64,000 nt of DNA from assembly GCA_026225945.1 (NCBI GenBank), contig JAMJFZ010003581.1:12598501-12662500 (forward strand), written 5' to 3'. Source of the stretch: Cricetomys ansorgei (taxonomy: Eukaryota; Chordata; Mammalia; Rodentia; Nesomyidae). Positions within the stretch are counted from its first letter, which is position 1; every line of letters begins with the position of its first letter. A program made the position numbers and the translations under genes. Under the pieces are notes generated by a model. The model had not been told where the DNA came from. It saw nothing but the letters and a program-made list of their open reading frames with translations, and searched no databases. This document shows positions 1 through 12,059 of this stretch, piece by piece.

Positions 1-570
1 CTTCTTAAATGATTTCTACTCCAAGCCTCTTGGCTGAAAAGTTTTATATGACACTAAATAAGTAGGATATCACATAGGTATACACGTCAAACATTTGCTG
101 ATAGTAAATCTAACAGAAACTTAATGTAAAATAGTTCTTTGGCAATACATATCACCATTACTAAGAAAGAAGGTGAATTTTCATACTAACGAGATGAATG
201 TGTTTATTTTTACATAGAGAATTAAATCTCTGCTGAATGCTTGATACTGCAGGACAGAGAGAATATTCAACATGTTTCAGGGTTGATCAATATTTTAATT
301 TTATAATCGTCAGTGCTCAGAACATCACCTCACATAAACACATAGTACAAATGACAGAAGTGTGTTCACAGCCATTTCACCGCTTACTGGGAAACCCGTC
401 CTAATTCTGAGCCAAAATTCATTGAATAAATAGTCTTTATGAACCTCAAGTTATCAACTCAAGCAGCAATTTTTAAAATCAAATACCCTAGTACAATACT
501 AACAAGATGTAATATAGTATTCTGTATTATAGTATTTATTACAGATATAATATAATGCTCTTATGTATAC
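1..570. other. Unique AT-rich non-coding DNA
   Basis: No repeat, RNA gene or credible coding frame is visible. Composition is AT-rich with scattered stop codons in all frames. It ends at the first GT microsatellite. Confidence 0.6.
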
Positions 571-574
571 ATAC

Positions 575-583
575 ATGTGTGTG

Positions 584-616
<33 letters not shown>
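575..616. repeat. (TG)n microsatellite with one CG interruption
   Basis: About 20 TG units interrupted by a single GC. It is flanked by tatgtatacatacatg, an alternating purine-pyrimidine stretch, so the whole segment is Z-DNA prone. Confidence 0.95.
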
Positions 617-682
617 AATGATTTGATACTTGTAAAAAATGATGCTAGGAAAACACTAAGCCTTTGTTTTCTGTAATTAGAT

Positions 683-684
<2 letters not shown>

Positions 685-722
<38 letters not shown>
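685..722. repeat. (TG)n microsatellite
   Basis: About 19 pure TG units, directly followed by tacccacatgcacatacacatgcac. The position just upstream of a minus-strand B3 body suggests it is the expanded CA tail of that SINE seen from the other strand. Confidence 0.95.
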
Positions 723-724
<2 letters not shown>

Positions 725-795
725 CCACATGCACATACACATGCACCCAGTATGTGTATATGTGAGTGTACAGCATGTACATGTATGTAGTCACT

Positions 796-1035
796 AGATG
801 TCAACTCTCATGTTTTCTCCATTCACTCTCTTACTTTCCGAGGCAGTCTGTCGCTCAACTATTTGGCTAGGCTGGATGCCAGTGAGACCCAGGGGTCCTC
901 CTGCCCCTACCTCCAGACATGAGGATCACAGGCATGTATCACTGCACCTGGCCTTTTCCATGGATTCTGGAGATAGAACTCAGATCCTTATGCTTGTAAA
1001 GCAAGTACTTTGCTGAGTGAGCTATCTCCCCAGCC
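796..1035 (-). repeat. B3 SINE
   Basis: On the minus strand the element opens with the tRNA-like head ggctggggagatagctcac and continues through ctgagttctatctccagaatcc. It keeps the B3-specific middle, seen on the plus strand as gaggcagtctgtcgctcaac. The TG tract at 685-722 probably belongs to its tail. Strongly diverged, so old. Confidence 0.8.
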
Positions 1036-1499
1036 TTTGTCCTGTGTTTATGAAAGAAGAAAACTATATATCTAGTAAAAGCACTCCAGTTCTGAATCTA
1101 TGAACTGAATATGAAGTGAGGAATTTCAGGCAGTGTCTACAGGCATTGCATGTGCAGGGCAAAGTGTGCATGCTATGTGTTCAGAATGAAGGGCGCATTG
1201 AAGTTGCATGATGCAACATGGGTGAATGCCATCAGAAACACCTCAGATGCATTACACACTGTTTTGAATATATCCTCCCTTTGGTGAACCAGTGGAATGA
1301 CCTGGTTCCCAGAGGATACATCATTTAAGAAAATGTCTTTCCCTCCTCTAACGACTGTTAACTGTACAGAGCCTCTGACCATTAATTCCTTTTTGGTGGT
1401 TGTGTGTTCAGAAGACTTTTACTGTTGCCAAACCTTTCTCATTCCCCATCAGGAATAGGAACCAACGTACAGTCATAGTCCACAGTTAAGACATACACC
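1036..1499. other. Unique non-coding DNA
   Basis: No repeat or coding signal recognised. Contains a short stretch rich in tgcatgtgcagg but no feature I can name. Confidence 0.5.
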
Positions 1500-1688
1500 A
1501 CCAGGGCGGAAAGCTGGCTCAACTGCTTTTCCAGAGGACCCAAATTCAATTCCCAGCACCCACATGGCAGCTCACAATTATCTCTAACGCCAGCTTCAGA
1601 GGATCCGGCACCCTCTCTGGCCTCCTCGGTCACAAGCCCCAAATGGAGGTTACATACGTGCAGAAAAAGCATACCCAAACACATTAAA
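1500..1688 (+). repeat. B2 SINE
   Basis: Follows the B2 plan: an A-box-like head (aaagctggctcaactgct), 'ccagaggacccaaattc', 'ccagcacccacatggcagc', 'gaggatccggcaccctctct' and an ACA-rich tail. Moderately diverged. Confidence 0.85.
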
Positions 1689-1764
1689 CAAAGGACTAAG
1701 GATTTATAAAGAAGCTACGTGCTAAGACAAACATTAGAAGAGTCTTCTAAGTAACAAATACCTA

Positions 1765-2250
1765 AAATAAACTATGGTATAGCCATAGAACCTGTGTTGT
1801 GCTATTAAAAGAGATAAGAAATATCTTTAGATGCCACTCACAGTTAGCAAGATATGTATAGTAAGTTAATCTTTAACTAAAGCAAGGGGTAGGTAGATGA
1901 TGGATGAATGGATGGACAGATGGTTGGATAGATTGATCAGCGGCTAGATAGATAGATGTAAAGATAGACAGACATGTATCAATTTTTATTTCACAAACAA
2001 GTAACTGAAGGGTTAAACTATAATTTTTAAAACACATAATCACCTACAGGGAAATGACTTTTTGTTTTAAAGCCATTGTTGTGTTGTGGGAGAAGAGGAA
2101 AAGGGGGACTGAGACAGATGCTAGATTTTATTGAATTTGTCTTATTTGTAGATTTGACTTTCACACCCTGTAAATATTTGACACACTTATAAAATAAAAA
2201 TAAAAATTTTTAAGTGATTTTTAGAAAGAAAAAAAAATGAAAGTAACTCC
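1765..2250 (+). mobile_element. Old LINE-1 3' end fragment
   Basis: The text 'aataaactatggtatagcc' resembles the conserved L1 ORF2/3' UTR junction (ataaactatggtatatcc in mammalian L1). The fragment ends in an A-rich stretch with 'tgtaaatatttgacacac' and repeated AATAAA/AAATAAAA. A GATG/GATA simple repeat sits inside. Strongly diverged, so the assignment is moderate. Confidence 0.5.
1896..1977. repeat. Imperfect GATG/GATA tetranucleotide repeat
   Basis: Interrupted tetranucleotides of gatg, gata and gaca type run from tagatgatggatgaatggatgg through gatagatagatg to gacagacatg. Confidence 0.85.
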
Positions 2251-2365
2251 AACCACAATTCGTTAGTAACATAGCAGTGGCAGTCTCATGATAGGAAAAC
2301 CACATAGCCCACTGGTCTAGTTGGGGGAGGGAGTGGCCTTTAACATAAAATGAAGCTGAATTTCA

Positions 2366-2478
2366 CAGGTGTGGGCCCATGCCTTTAATCCCAGCACTGG
2401 GGAGGCAGAGGCAGATACAGATGCATCTGTGAGTTCCAGGCCAGCCATGATCACACAATGGGACCCTATTTCTAAGAG
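2366..2478 (+). repeat. B1 SINE
   Basis: Shows the B1 core: 'catgcctttaatcccagcac', 'gaggcagaggcag', 'gagttccaggccagcc' and a diverged 'gggaccctatttctaag' end. The tail is the purine tract that follows. Confidence 0.93.
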
Positions 2479-2553
2479 AGGAAGAAAGAAAGAGAGAAAG
2501 AGAGAGAGAGAAAGAAAAAAAGAAAAAGAAAGAAAGGAAGGGAGGGAGGAGAA
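2478..2553. repeat. GAAA/GAGA purine tract (B1 tail)
   Basis: A 75-base almost pure purine run of gaaagaaa, gagagaga and gggaggga units, expanded from the A-rich tail of the B1 before it. Confidence 0.9.
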
Positions 2554-2967
2554 ATTCATTGACTGCTTTCATGGTCATCATATCATTGGTGATAGGCCCT
2601 GCTCTTCAGACCTGGCTGTGTGTGTGAGGATGAAAAGCCATGGAACCATTATGGGCCACCTGGGACTGCTGACAGAGGAAAGAACACAGGCTTCAGACTG
2701 AAGAGTTTGCGAAGGTCTTTCTGTTGTCATGACTCATGATCTTCCTATCTCTACCGACTGAGGGCTGAGATCACAATCACACACCAGGTTTAAGATGAAA
2801 GAGTTCACGTGAAAATTCCGTTTCTGGATTGGAACTGGCAACATCACTGTGGATGGGATGGGTGGGAAGGTGCCTCCTAGCTCCTGTCTGTTGAGACTTA
2901 GAAACACCAATGCAATCATGCCAAGAAGAGCTAGCACCCATACTGGAAAATCCCCCTTAAGAACAGC
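2554..2967. other. Unique non-coding DNA
   Basis: No repeat or gene recognised. Open frames crossing it also run into the neighbouring SINE and are not credible genes. Confidence 0.5.
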
Positions 2968-3062
2968 CTGGAGGAGCTGAGCACGTGTAATTCTGGCACT
3001 GGGGAGGCTGGAGCAGGACTATGTGTCCCGGGCCATCCTTGGGTATATAGCAAGAGCCTATT
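2968..3062 (+). repeat. Degenerate B1-like fragment
   Basis: 'gctgagcacgtgtaattctggcactggggaggctgg' parallels the B1 start (gcgtggtgg..taatcccagcac..gaggcagg), and 'atatagcaagagccta' parallels its end. Old and incomplete. Confidence 0.55.
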
Positions 3063-5214
3063 GGGGGACATGAGCAGCACCTTTTAAGCAATGGCTGATC
3101 CACATGTGAGGCAGAATGAGCACAAAGTAAGCCTGAAAGGTCTTGTGGCAGCAGTAAGAAGACTGCACTTCCTACTAGGTGTGTCCAAAGTCTCTTCAGG
3201 AAAAGCAAGTCATGAACGTGCATAGAACTTCAGTTTCCTGAAATAGATCAGATACGTTGAAATTCACGAGTTTGATACTTCAAGAATAGAGAGAAAGGCC
3301 AGAAACACAGCTATTTTAAAAACTGAGGCAGAGGGGAAATTCAATTACTTAGCTTGGTCTTTCCTCTGTAGGTTGTTCCCGAACAGCCAAAATTTGACCG
3401 GGAAAGCTTTGTCTTTATAAAATCTTCTGAACACCCAAAATCAACACACAGGATTAGGATAGCGGTATCTGCCGGTAATTCCAAGGAACACTTTGTACAT
3501 GTCGATATTAATCGTTAAAGGCTGTTGGTGTGGCGAAAACAGAAAGCACTGGACAATCCCAGCACCCAGGCAGAAGAAGAAACGCCTTGCTGAAGCAGTC
3601 ATAGGTGGATCAGACCTAGCCTTCTATCTACTGACCTACGCTGCACTGAGAATCCCTTCCCTGGGAAGGTAGAGACAATGTCTCTGTCTTTCTCACAAGA
3701 TCCCAACGAAGAACCAAAGTATGATTTCACTGGCGTTTCTCGCTGGCAACCAATGAGCTTCACTGGTCTTACTCAGGGGGCCTATGTGAAGGGTTACCGG
3801 CAGGGATGTTAAATGACACTGCATAGATGCCAGCAGCGCAAGCCAGACTGTGAGAACCCTTCCCAAACAGGGTAGTGTCTGAGCGGTGAGTAAATGAAGA
3901 GGATAGGGGGGAGTACAGGTAGATTCAAACATACAAACTTCCAAAAGCCGGAAGACAATCACACTTAAATGCTGATACAATCACTGAAGCTAGTAAGACA
4001 TTGAAGAATTTTTTATTTTTTAAGAATACTAGCAGTATTGTGGCTGCGATAAAATAAAATAATAATTTTTTTTTAAAAAAGCAGAAACTTGGCTCTCTAC
4101 CAGGCCAACTTGGTCTTAGATGAACAAAAGGATGGAGAAAGTAGAAACAGAAGACTTGCTAGGAACTACCCCACTCCCAAGTTTGAGGAAGCGTATCTGT
4201 AGAATACCAGCAGATGTCCTAAACTGTGAACATCCCATTTTCTTTCAGGATTCTAGAGCTATTCATACACAGTTTGACTCTGTTGTCGCCAGCAGAGTTC
4301 CCCCAGTGAATTGCAGCTTCTGCCCACTCTGGGACTATCCATTACAGAGGCAGCCAGCATCAAGACACGGCTGGCTCCTCTCACTTGGTGCTCTGTCAGT
4401 AGATTTATAATGAGAAAAAATACATTTTCACCGATACTAGGCAGGGCTCCCCTCAAATGATCCGGGCTGTTCTAGGGACAATTTGCAGAGCCTTCTTCCA
4501 ACCAGATAGCAAACAGCCTCCGACCCTGCAAGCTTTTTAAAATCTACTAAACAATGTGAAGCCACAGTTTCATTTTTTTTCTCTCTGGCTGGAGATGGTG
4601 GAAATGTTCATCACACAGTGGGAAGTCGTATGTGAAACAGGTGTTTTATTCCCTAGCAGGTAAAATGGGTTTGATTCCTGGGAGAGGCAGGCTTTTCAAG
4701 GTACCAGCAAGAGGTCCAGATGGTGCGTATTTTCATATCTAATATTATATAAAAGATTTCGGATGTATCCCGACTCTTAACAAAACCATAAATTCACAGC
4801 TTATTGCCAAGCTGAACGGCTCTGGAAGCTACTAATTAGTATAGCTGTTTTTGCTCTTCTAGGGATCACCACTAGCCTGAGCCTTTCTGCATCTAGCTTC
4901 TGGTAAAAAGACAAAGAATTCCAGGGGCATTGGAATCCTCCCACTTAAGGGTCAGCTGCCTGCAAGACTTTAGAACGTTAGGGGATATGCAAGTGTTTAC
5001 TAATCCAGGGGCAGAAATGTGTGTTAAGGTTTTAAGGAAAAGCCTGGCATTTTGAGGGCAGAAGCTTTCCCTGGTCACTCCCTCCTCTGTCCATCACTTT
5101 TCTGCAAACACAATTGACCATCTCTTGACAATAATGATTCGAAAGGAAAAGTCACAACAAATCTCTCAAGAACTGGGCGTTTTCAGATTGCTACATACGG
5201 CCTCTAATCCAATA
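3063..5214. other. Mostly unique non-coding DNA
   Basis: I recognise no gene. A possible eroded B1-like patch lies near 3530-3690 ('gtgtggcg', 'caatcccagcacccaggcag'). A T-run is present near 4066-4080. All frames are short. Confidence 0.45.
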
Positions 5215-5345
5215 TTCTGATGACCCACGGTTGGGCACAGCGATATCAGCTCTGAGTTACAGATAAAACAGGATGTAGAGAGCTTCAGCAGCTTGTTCAA
5301 GAGTCAACATAGATCTCGCTGGTCTCAGAGTTCCATTCCCCACCC
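5215..5345 (+). repeat. MIR SINE fragment
   Basis: 'gagttacagataaaacaggatgtagagagcttcagcagcttgttcaag' aligns by eye with the MIR core (ttacagatgaggaaactgaggc..agagaggttaag..aacttgcccaag). Ancient mammalian tRNA-derived SINE. Confidence 0.55.
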
Positions 5346-5425
5346 TCATGGTTTCCTGTGCTTTGGGTTTTTGTTGTTGTTGTTTTGTGTTGGGGTGTTG
5401 CATTTCTTTCTGTCTCTTTTGAGTG

Positions 5426-5534
5426 TTTGGAGACAAGGTCTTGGTATGTAGCCCAGGCTGACCTCAAATTTTCAAACTTCCTGCCTTCACCTCCTCAATC
5501 TTCAGATTGAGTTTACAGGAAGCACCATGCCTGA

Positions 5535-5536
<2 letters not shown>
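5426..5536 (-). repeat. Old B1-type SINE
   Basis: Reads as reverse B1: 'ggagacaaggtcttggtatgtagcccaggctgacctcaaa', 'ctgccttcacctcctcaatc' and 'aggaagcaccatgcctgac'. A T/G-rich stretch (tttttgttgttgttgttttg) precedes it. Confidence 0.8.

Positions 5537-5537
<1 letters not shown>

Positions 5538-5565
<28 letters not shown>
5538..5565. repeat. (TG)n microsatellite
   Basis: Fourteen TG units at the junction between a reverse B1 and a reverse B3. Confidence 0.95.
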
Positions 5566-5567
5566 TT

Positions 5568-5866
5568 ATACATGTGCACACACATGTACATGGGGGCCTG
5601 AACTTGGTATCTGGAATCTTTCTTGATCAGATTGCTCTCCACTTTAGTCATTGACACTGGGGTCTCTCAATTGAACCTACACGTCATAGATATGGCTAGC
5701 CTTGTTGGCTAGCTTGCACTGGGGATAGCCTGGGTTTGCCTTCCACACGCTAGAATTATAGGTGGACTGCTATGCCCACCCGCATTTACTTGGGTTAGGG
5801 CATCTGAACTCCAGTGCACACCTCAGCACAGCAAGTGCCTTCTCCACGTAGCCCTCCTCCCCAGCC
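5568..5866 (-). repeat. Full-length-like B3 SINE
   Basis: Plus-strand order is TG tract, 'catgggggcctgaactt', 'cttgatcagattgctctccac', 'ggggtctctcaattgaacct', a middle domain, 'ggcatctgaactccag' and the tRNA head complement 'ctcctccccagcc'. This matches the reverse of a B3 with its CA-rich tail. It resembles the copy at 19640-19949. Confidence 0.75.
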
Positions 5867-6784
5867 TGAAAACCAATTTCTTACTATGTTCAGGCTGTAA
5901 CTTGGATAATGGCCTCATCAGAATAACAATGCAAAGATGATTTCATTTTGGAGGATTATGATTGGCTGGATAGAAGCTCTTCAAAACAAGAATTTTGGAA
6001 TATGTCTTACATACATTACAACACGGGTATAATCTGCAATGATCTTCCAAGGCACATTCTGAAATGAAAAGTTAACCCAAGAGTATGCTAAAGAAGTGGC
6101 AGTGCTTCTGGGTAAGTTTTGTGGAATGCTGTTCATTACTTTATTTTCAAGCTATTTAATTTTGTTGTAAAGGCACTGGTGCCTTAACTTTGGCGAAGTG
6201 AAGTTCCCAGGAAAAGTCGTAAGGGTGTGGAAGATTCTGCAGACTGACTGGCTGATTTAAACTCCGTGGTTGTGGGGAGTTGGAATGTTGCAGGTTGGCG
6301 GCCACTTATCACCCACTTCTTTACCTGGCCTAATATCCTCTTGACTACGGGGTCACGGCTTTGGGGTGTTTCACCTAGACAGACTACTAGTTTTCCACAA
6401 CTTAAAGCTAAGAGTGTCCTCAGATCAAATCTGAAACTTTAAGCAGCGTTCCCTACCTCCTGTAACCAGCCTTTCTGATAGCTCCTCCAGTGCCCTTAGG
6501 AAATGCATTCATTTGCCACTGTATTCTGTTCTGTGAGTAAGGAACACTCACCCAGCAGCTGTCATAGTGGATTGTGTCATGTGAACCACCCAAATCCCGG
6601 GTCCTGGGCCGCGGTCATTCATATAAACTGTCTTGGTCCTTTCGGAGCAGGGACTGTGCTTCGGCTCACACTTCCTAGGAGAGCCAAAAGGGGAAAAATG
6701 AAAGGCCTTAACTTGTGGCCCTGGTGATGACTCTCAGTTATAGACAGTTTGGCTGGGACTTACCACTTCAAGCTGATGTGTTTT

Positions 6785-6850
6785 TGTTGTTGTTGTTGTT
6801 TTGTTTTTTTGTTTTTTCCGTAAGTTAAAATAAATAAATAAATAAATAAA
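6785..6850. repeat. (GTT)n plus T-rich stretch and (TAAA)n
   Basis: Two small simple repeats back to back: about five GTT units followed by T-rich sequence, then about six AAAT units at 6827-6850. Confidence 0.9.
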
Positions 6851-7311
6851 GACTGATTGACAGGGGTCGGAGCTGAGCCACATGAGGAAAACCCACCTTC
6901 CCTTTCTGCTCAGGTGTGATGTGCAGAAGTGAGCTGGGAAGGGAGGAGGAAAGTGAGCAGTGAGCGGCTGCCCAGGAGGACAAAGATGGCCCTAGATCCA
7001 ACCCTGGGGCGTGGCCCTGGAGGCTGCCTCCATTTTTCTACATGTGTTTTGGGCCATATCATGCCCCGTTCCTGTGATATTTTCATTTCATGTTCTTATT
7101 CTCGTAATGCTCGAGCAATTCCAAACTCTCATATCTAAGCAATTCCCAGGTCTCAATCCTAAAGCATTGTGCTTCTCTTTCAGCCCTTCAGAGACACGTG
7201 TGCTAGGGAAGGCGCCGAGTCCTCCCTGTCAATCCAATTTGCAATAAACGGTTCCCCAGGTGCACCCATTCTACGGTCCCATGCTGCTTTGCGCCTGCTC
7301 CGCATCCTTGA

Positions 7312-7323
7312 GGGGGGGGGGGG
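7312..7323. repeat. G homopolymer
   Basis: About twelve consecutive G in an otherwise unique region, following ccttga and ending in cgaattt. Confidence 0.9.
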
Positions 7324-10134
7324 CGAATTTGGATTGCTTTTTCATCTCCGAAAAGATACTCTAGTCACAAACCAGTCATCTGCCTGTTAAGCTGTATTTA
7401 GAACAAATCACAGTGAAGCACAACAAGCCGCCGACAACAAAAGAGCTACGCTTATTTCTTTCTAGACTTTTAACAAAATGTTTGATGTTATAGAGATTTC
7501 CAAACAATTAATGTGAAATTGGGGGCTGTTGTTCATGGGATTTATTTACCAAGTGTGGAGAACTCAGCTGGAGTGTGGCTCTGAGCGAGGCTCCCGACGA
7601 AATGGTAGTCGGAGACTGCAAAATCTGTGAGCCCTTTCCTGAGTGGCAGCGCATTTTCAAGAGATACCGCTCACAGGTTTCCGGTTGTAAAAGCTCACCG
7701 GGCCCTGGGAAGTCTTGAAGGGAGCATTTGGTGCAGAGCCTCAATCTGCAGGTTACCCCTAGCAGGTTGGGAGGCCGCCTGGCACTTTTGCAACATCTTC
7801 CTGGACACAAAGCAAGGCACACACCATTGAGCATGCATTCACGCACATCTGACAGGCATTTTATAAAAGTCAGATCCCAGACTATAGAATCCAGGACTCT
7901 CAGAAACTTTACAAATACCCTACGTGATGCTCAGAGAGAACCCAACTGGTTCCTCTTGAGCCGTTTCTGGACCTCTCTGCTCAGGCCCCAGAAGGTCTGT
8001 CAAGTTTTTGTTCCACCCAGCAGGGCCAAAAAGAGACCAGAAATAAAAAAAAAAAAAAACAGGATGTATCTGTACCATTCAAAAAATAGTAAAAATGAAA
8101 TAGAGAAGGTGTGAAGTTAGAAAGTGCATTTATGTGCCGAAAACCAGTGCCAAGAATAATTGTTATGGGCCTGGCTCCTAGAGGCAAGATTTGTTAACAA
8201 AAACTGTCTCTAAATATTTATGCTCAGCTAAATAATTGCTAAATAATTCCAGATCTCAACTGGAAATATGGAATCAAGACTAGTGTAAATTAGTAAATCT
8301 TAGAGATAAGTATACTGATGTTTTGTCCGGCTCAGGGACAATTTTCAAGTTTGATCATACAACTGACATCCCCTCATGAGAGTCTTTTCAGCCTCCACTC
8401 AAGGAGGCTTCCTTCGGACATAATTCCCCGTAATACACAAAGCCCTCGCAGCACCTCGTTTGTTGGTATCATTTGCTTTATGATTATTAAAGACATACAG
8501 AGGTTTGCATTCTGCCTCGTGGTATTGTGCGTTCTTTCAATTTACAGTCTTATGGGCTGCGGAGTTGGGGGAAGGATGGGCAGAGTATACTTCCTGATCA
8601 CCTTTGAACGTCACCTTCCTAAGAACCAACCTGTGTTCCTAATTTCAGTTTTAAGGCCCTGACTCGGCATAGTGAACACAAGAATAGAAGCAGGGCTCCA
8701 GCGGATAGCGGAAGAAAATCTGTTGAATGAAGCAAGAGACAAAGAGAGTTATGTCACGCGTTTGATAAATTCCTGCCTTTTTTTGCATCCGAGCAGGCTA
8801 GAGGAGGCGTTTGCTCCCAGAGTGAGATGTTCTAAATTCAAAAGGACATAGTTGAAACAGCAACCTGTATTGACATTTCTTATTTGTTCTGTTGAACTCA
8901 TAAGAGATGTTTCGATATCATAAAGGGAGCTGGAGTTTATACTGCCATAAACAAGTACGGTGAGTCACTTTCTCTCCTTGAGATGCTCTCTCCACCTGTG
9001 ATTGGGAGCTAGAATACAATGCTGGCTACACTTTCCAGAGAGTTCTACCTTGAAGCTAGTCGTTGCCAACTTTTTAACACCCTGTTACAGACATGGAATC
9101 ACAGATGAAGAAAGCTGAAGGAAGAAAACAATGCAGGTCTGCAATGCAAGACGGAGCGCTGCTGGCTAGCCCACATCTATTTGCGTCCACTGATACACAA
9201 ATAACACCGTATGCATTTCAAAAGCTCTAAGCCTGTTTAAATTAATGTAAACAGAGTTCCTGTATTTTGATGTCTGAGCTCTTTCTTCCTCCAGGTGACT
9301 TCACACTGTCCTCTCCAAGCACGAGATGAAGGAAAAGGGACTCGTTCTATTATTACATCTTAGAACTGTGGCTTCAAGATTGTGTTTCCCCTTTAGCTGG
9401 GAAGCCATGGCTCTTAAGCTGCGGTTAATTCTCATACCACAATACTCAAGGGCACACCTCTGCTTCAGGCTGCCATTGTTTCCAATCCGGAGATAAACGG
9501 ACACTTGATAGAGCTATTTTAATGATGCTACTATTAATCCTTTGCTAGAGTACTTTATCTGTTAGTAACAGATACAGATTGTGTTGAGATTTCTTGACAT
9601 CTCATACATTGTAATAGAATATTAGTTCTGTGATTAAGAAGAGGAACAGAGAACCTGTTACCTCCTTTTCCTACCTTCTCATTCTTGGAAAGATTACCAG
9701 AGGAATACTTGCTATTTTGCTTTGTAGGCCAATTAATATTTTGGTGAATGGAATGGTCTAAAGCACAGGGCTGTGGTGTAAACAAACATGGAACATTAAA
9801 GTGTATGCTAAATGTGATAGCCAGTTGATTATGTAAATTTAAACAGTGTAGGGAAAAAGAATCGCTTATTAAATTAGTCTGTTTTTAGTTCACTCTGGCA
9901 TTGTTTATTATGCCGCATAGCTAGATATTTCACAGGCTCTTTTTTGCAACTTTGAGGTTTGAGGGACGCCAGCTGATTACTACAATGGACTGGGAAGTCA
10001 CAATGGTGAGAACTTACCACAATTATAACATACAAGCCAGGCCTACCGGTGGGGCAGGTAAGAGGACTCTGATGGTCAGTTCATTCCAAAAGGAACACCT
10101 GTAACATTAATCTGTGAAATGGGTAGTTATGTTA

Positions 10135-10602
10135 TGCCCAGATCTCAAGGTCCCCCAAAACACCAGGAGTCCGAAATCGTATGCAAAAAGCAAGGGGACT
10201 TTTATTTTAACCAGCATGCTGGGGTCAGGCATGATGAAAAATGGCCTACCTTGGACAGAGGCTTACTGGCCTTTTCATAGGTTGTAAGGAGACTAACAGC
10301 ACGGGCAAGACAATAGAGAACATGACTGGTGGTCAGTGAGACGGTTCCCTGGGTCTGTTTGGTATTGATTCATTTTAGGATGTGACACTCACGTATCTCC
10401 TGTGATGTAGGGGGACCAGGTGCAGATATCTGGCCTCGAGATGAGGCCTTCCTGCATTCCTGTGACTACACTCTGGTCACCTTCAAGTGGGGGACAGTTT
10501 GACTAGTTTGACTCTGGCATGGAGATCTCAGATAAAATAGTCCTGACATGCAGGTCTTAACTAATATAGACAAAATGGGGTCTACCTGCCCTGGGTTTCT
10601 CA
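10135..10602 (-). mobile_element. Solo-like retroviral LTR
   Basis: On the minus strand the unit begins TGAGAAACCCAGGG and ends GAGATCTGGGCA, giving the TG...CA ends of an LTR. It carries an AATAAA signal (complement at 10201-10206) about 70 bases before its 3' end. It resembles rodent endogenous retroviral LTRs. No second LTR, primer-binding site or clear target duplication was found, so it is best read as a solo LTR. No viral gene is present. Confidence 0.65.
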
Positions 10603-11599
10603 GCAATTGGGTCTCTCATTTAGTACCTATATCCTGCTCTTCAGAGAGGTAACACACTAGAGTTTTCTATGAATAAATTCTACTCTTAGGAGATTTGATT
10701 TTCCAACTTGTGACTCAAAACTTTGAAAATACTTGAACAAACCTCAGGAGAATGGATTACAAATGATGCCATCTTGGAAGGAGAGACCTGACCAGGAATG
10801 CTGGATCCTCATAAGAACAGACTGTGGCATCTCTGTGTCCTTGATGCCAACCACTGGGCTACTTGGAAAACCCATCTTCCTCTTGGGTAAACCTTAATTT
10901 TAAAGACTCTTGCTGTAACCATGCCTGAGGCTTTTAAGCTAGCTCACTCTATTTCTCAGGTTCTCCAGTGTCCTAGCAACCTGCATTGTGCTGAGTTCAT
11001 CCCACTGCTTCCACTGTAAGTCCCACTCACAGTGAGGTCCCTCCGCTGCGCATCTCTCCTTCCCCTCTCTTTATAGCCCTTGAGAAATTCTCATTTGTTT
11101 GGTGGGTACCCTCTCCTGCCTCTTCTCTTCCTTGGCACAACTATTTCCCAGATGCCTACAGCAGGTTCTATTCTTTTCTCTGTTCTTTTTCTGTTCTTGT
11201 GCTACTAGTGTCTTCTCGATGAACTGCTCAAACCCTCGGAGAAGCACCAGAGTATCTGCCTGTATTCTAACTACTTGTGTGTACACACGCCTGGAGTGCT
11301 CATTTTGATGACAACATGAAAACCACAATGTTGAAGGTCTTCAGTGACATCTTCATGAGCACATACAGTGGCTTTCTTTTTGCCTGAAGGCCTTTTCATG
11401 AGTGCAGGGACCATTCCTCACTCTGAAGGTTCTCTCCTCCCTTGAGGTTCATGGTATATGATCCTTCTTATTCTTCAAAGTCAAAGATGCATTTGTGCTT
11501 CTTTTGTGTTTTCAAAAGCACTTCATAGATATTTAAGCTCCCCTCCCTTCTCTCTGTAATTCACTTTATATAAATACAGGATAAATCTGTAGTAATTGC
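10603..11599. other. Unrecognised non-coding DNA
   Basis: Pyrimidine-biased on the plus strand and without any repeat I can name. Parts could be unrecognised ancient LINE sequence because a long L2 relic lies nearby. Confidence 0.4.
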
Positions 11600-11722
11600 C
11601 ACAGATGAAGAGGGTAGAGGACGAGAGACTGTAAATTCATTGCTCAGAAATTCTCGTAACTCATAACTAATGAAGCTGAGACTTGACACCAGATCTATCT
11701 CCAAAGCCTTGTCCTACAGTCT
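11600..11722 (+). repeat. MIR SINE
   Basis: 'ccacagatgaagagggtag', 'gagagactgtaaattcattgctcag', 'ctaatgaagctgagacttgacacc' and 'ctatctccaaagccttg' follow the MIR order from core to 3' end. Confidence 0.72.
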
Positions 11723-12059
11723 TTAAAAGTTCTAAAGACTCAGAATACTTCACAGACACCAAAACTCACTTGTTCCACTCTACTCTTTAATTGTGACTTC
11801 AAGATTTTCTTTTAAAATTTTCTTCTGAGGGTATAGGCAAAATTCCTAGAATGCGTTTACTTCCACACATTCTGCACAAGCTTTGAAGCCATGTCAGGGC
11901 ATGCTTTCTGCATTCCTTTACAGTACCATGGGAGACAACACCTCCCGCTGGACTGTTTCTCTCTTCTTGCCTTCTGAGGTCCTTCTCTCTTGACTTCCCC
12001 TCTCTCCCCTAGTTCCAGTGCTTTTCCCTCGCTGTTGCATCAGCTTCATGGGCTTGCAA
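11723..12059. other. Unrecognised non-coding DNA
   Basis: Plus-strand pyrimidine-rich with no named repeat. It may be the decayed upstream part of the L2 relic that follows. Confidence 0.35.

Larger units (their letters stand above)
5867..10134. other. 4.3-kb repeat-poor unique block
   Basis: No SINE, LINE or LTR is recognisable over 4.2 kb, in contrast to the rest of the window. Only short simple repeats interrupt it (6785-6850, 7312-7323, 8046-8060). No coding region is supported: frames are short and lack an exon-like context. Such blocks often hold conserved non-coding sequence, but that cannot be judged from one sequence. Confidence 0.5.

Noticed and set aside
499..804. 101-codon frame full of His-Thr repeats
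   Set aside because: Translation of CA/TG microsatellites.
838..1035. tRNA gene suggested by A/B-box-like text in the B3, B2 and ID heads
   Set aside because: The sequences are SINE heads derived from tRNAs; none folds as an intact cloverleaf tRNA gene.
8046..8060. Processed pseudogene suggested by an A-run
   Set aside because: No gene-like sequence upstream and no flanking duplication seen.
7508..8114. Overlapping 112- and 128-codon frames on opposite strands
   Set aside because: No domain visible, mutually antisense, no exon-like context. Kept as part of the repeat-poor unique block.
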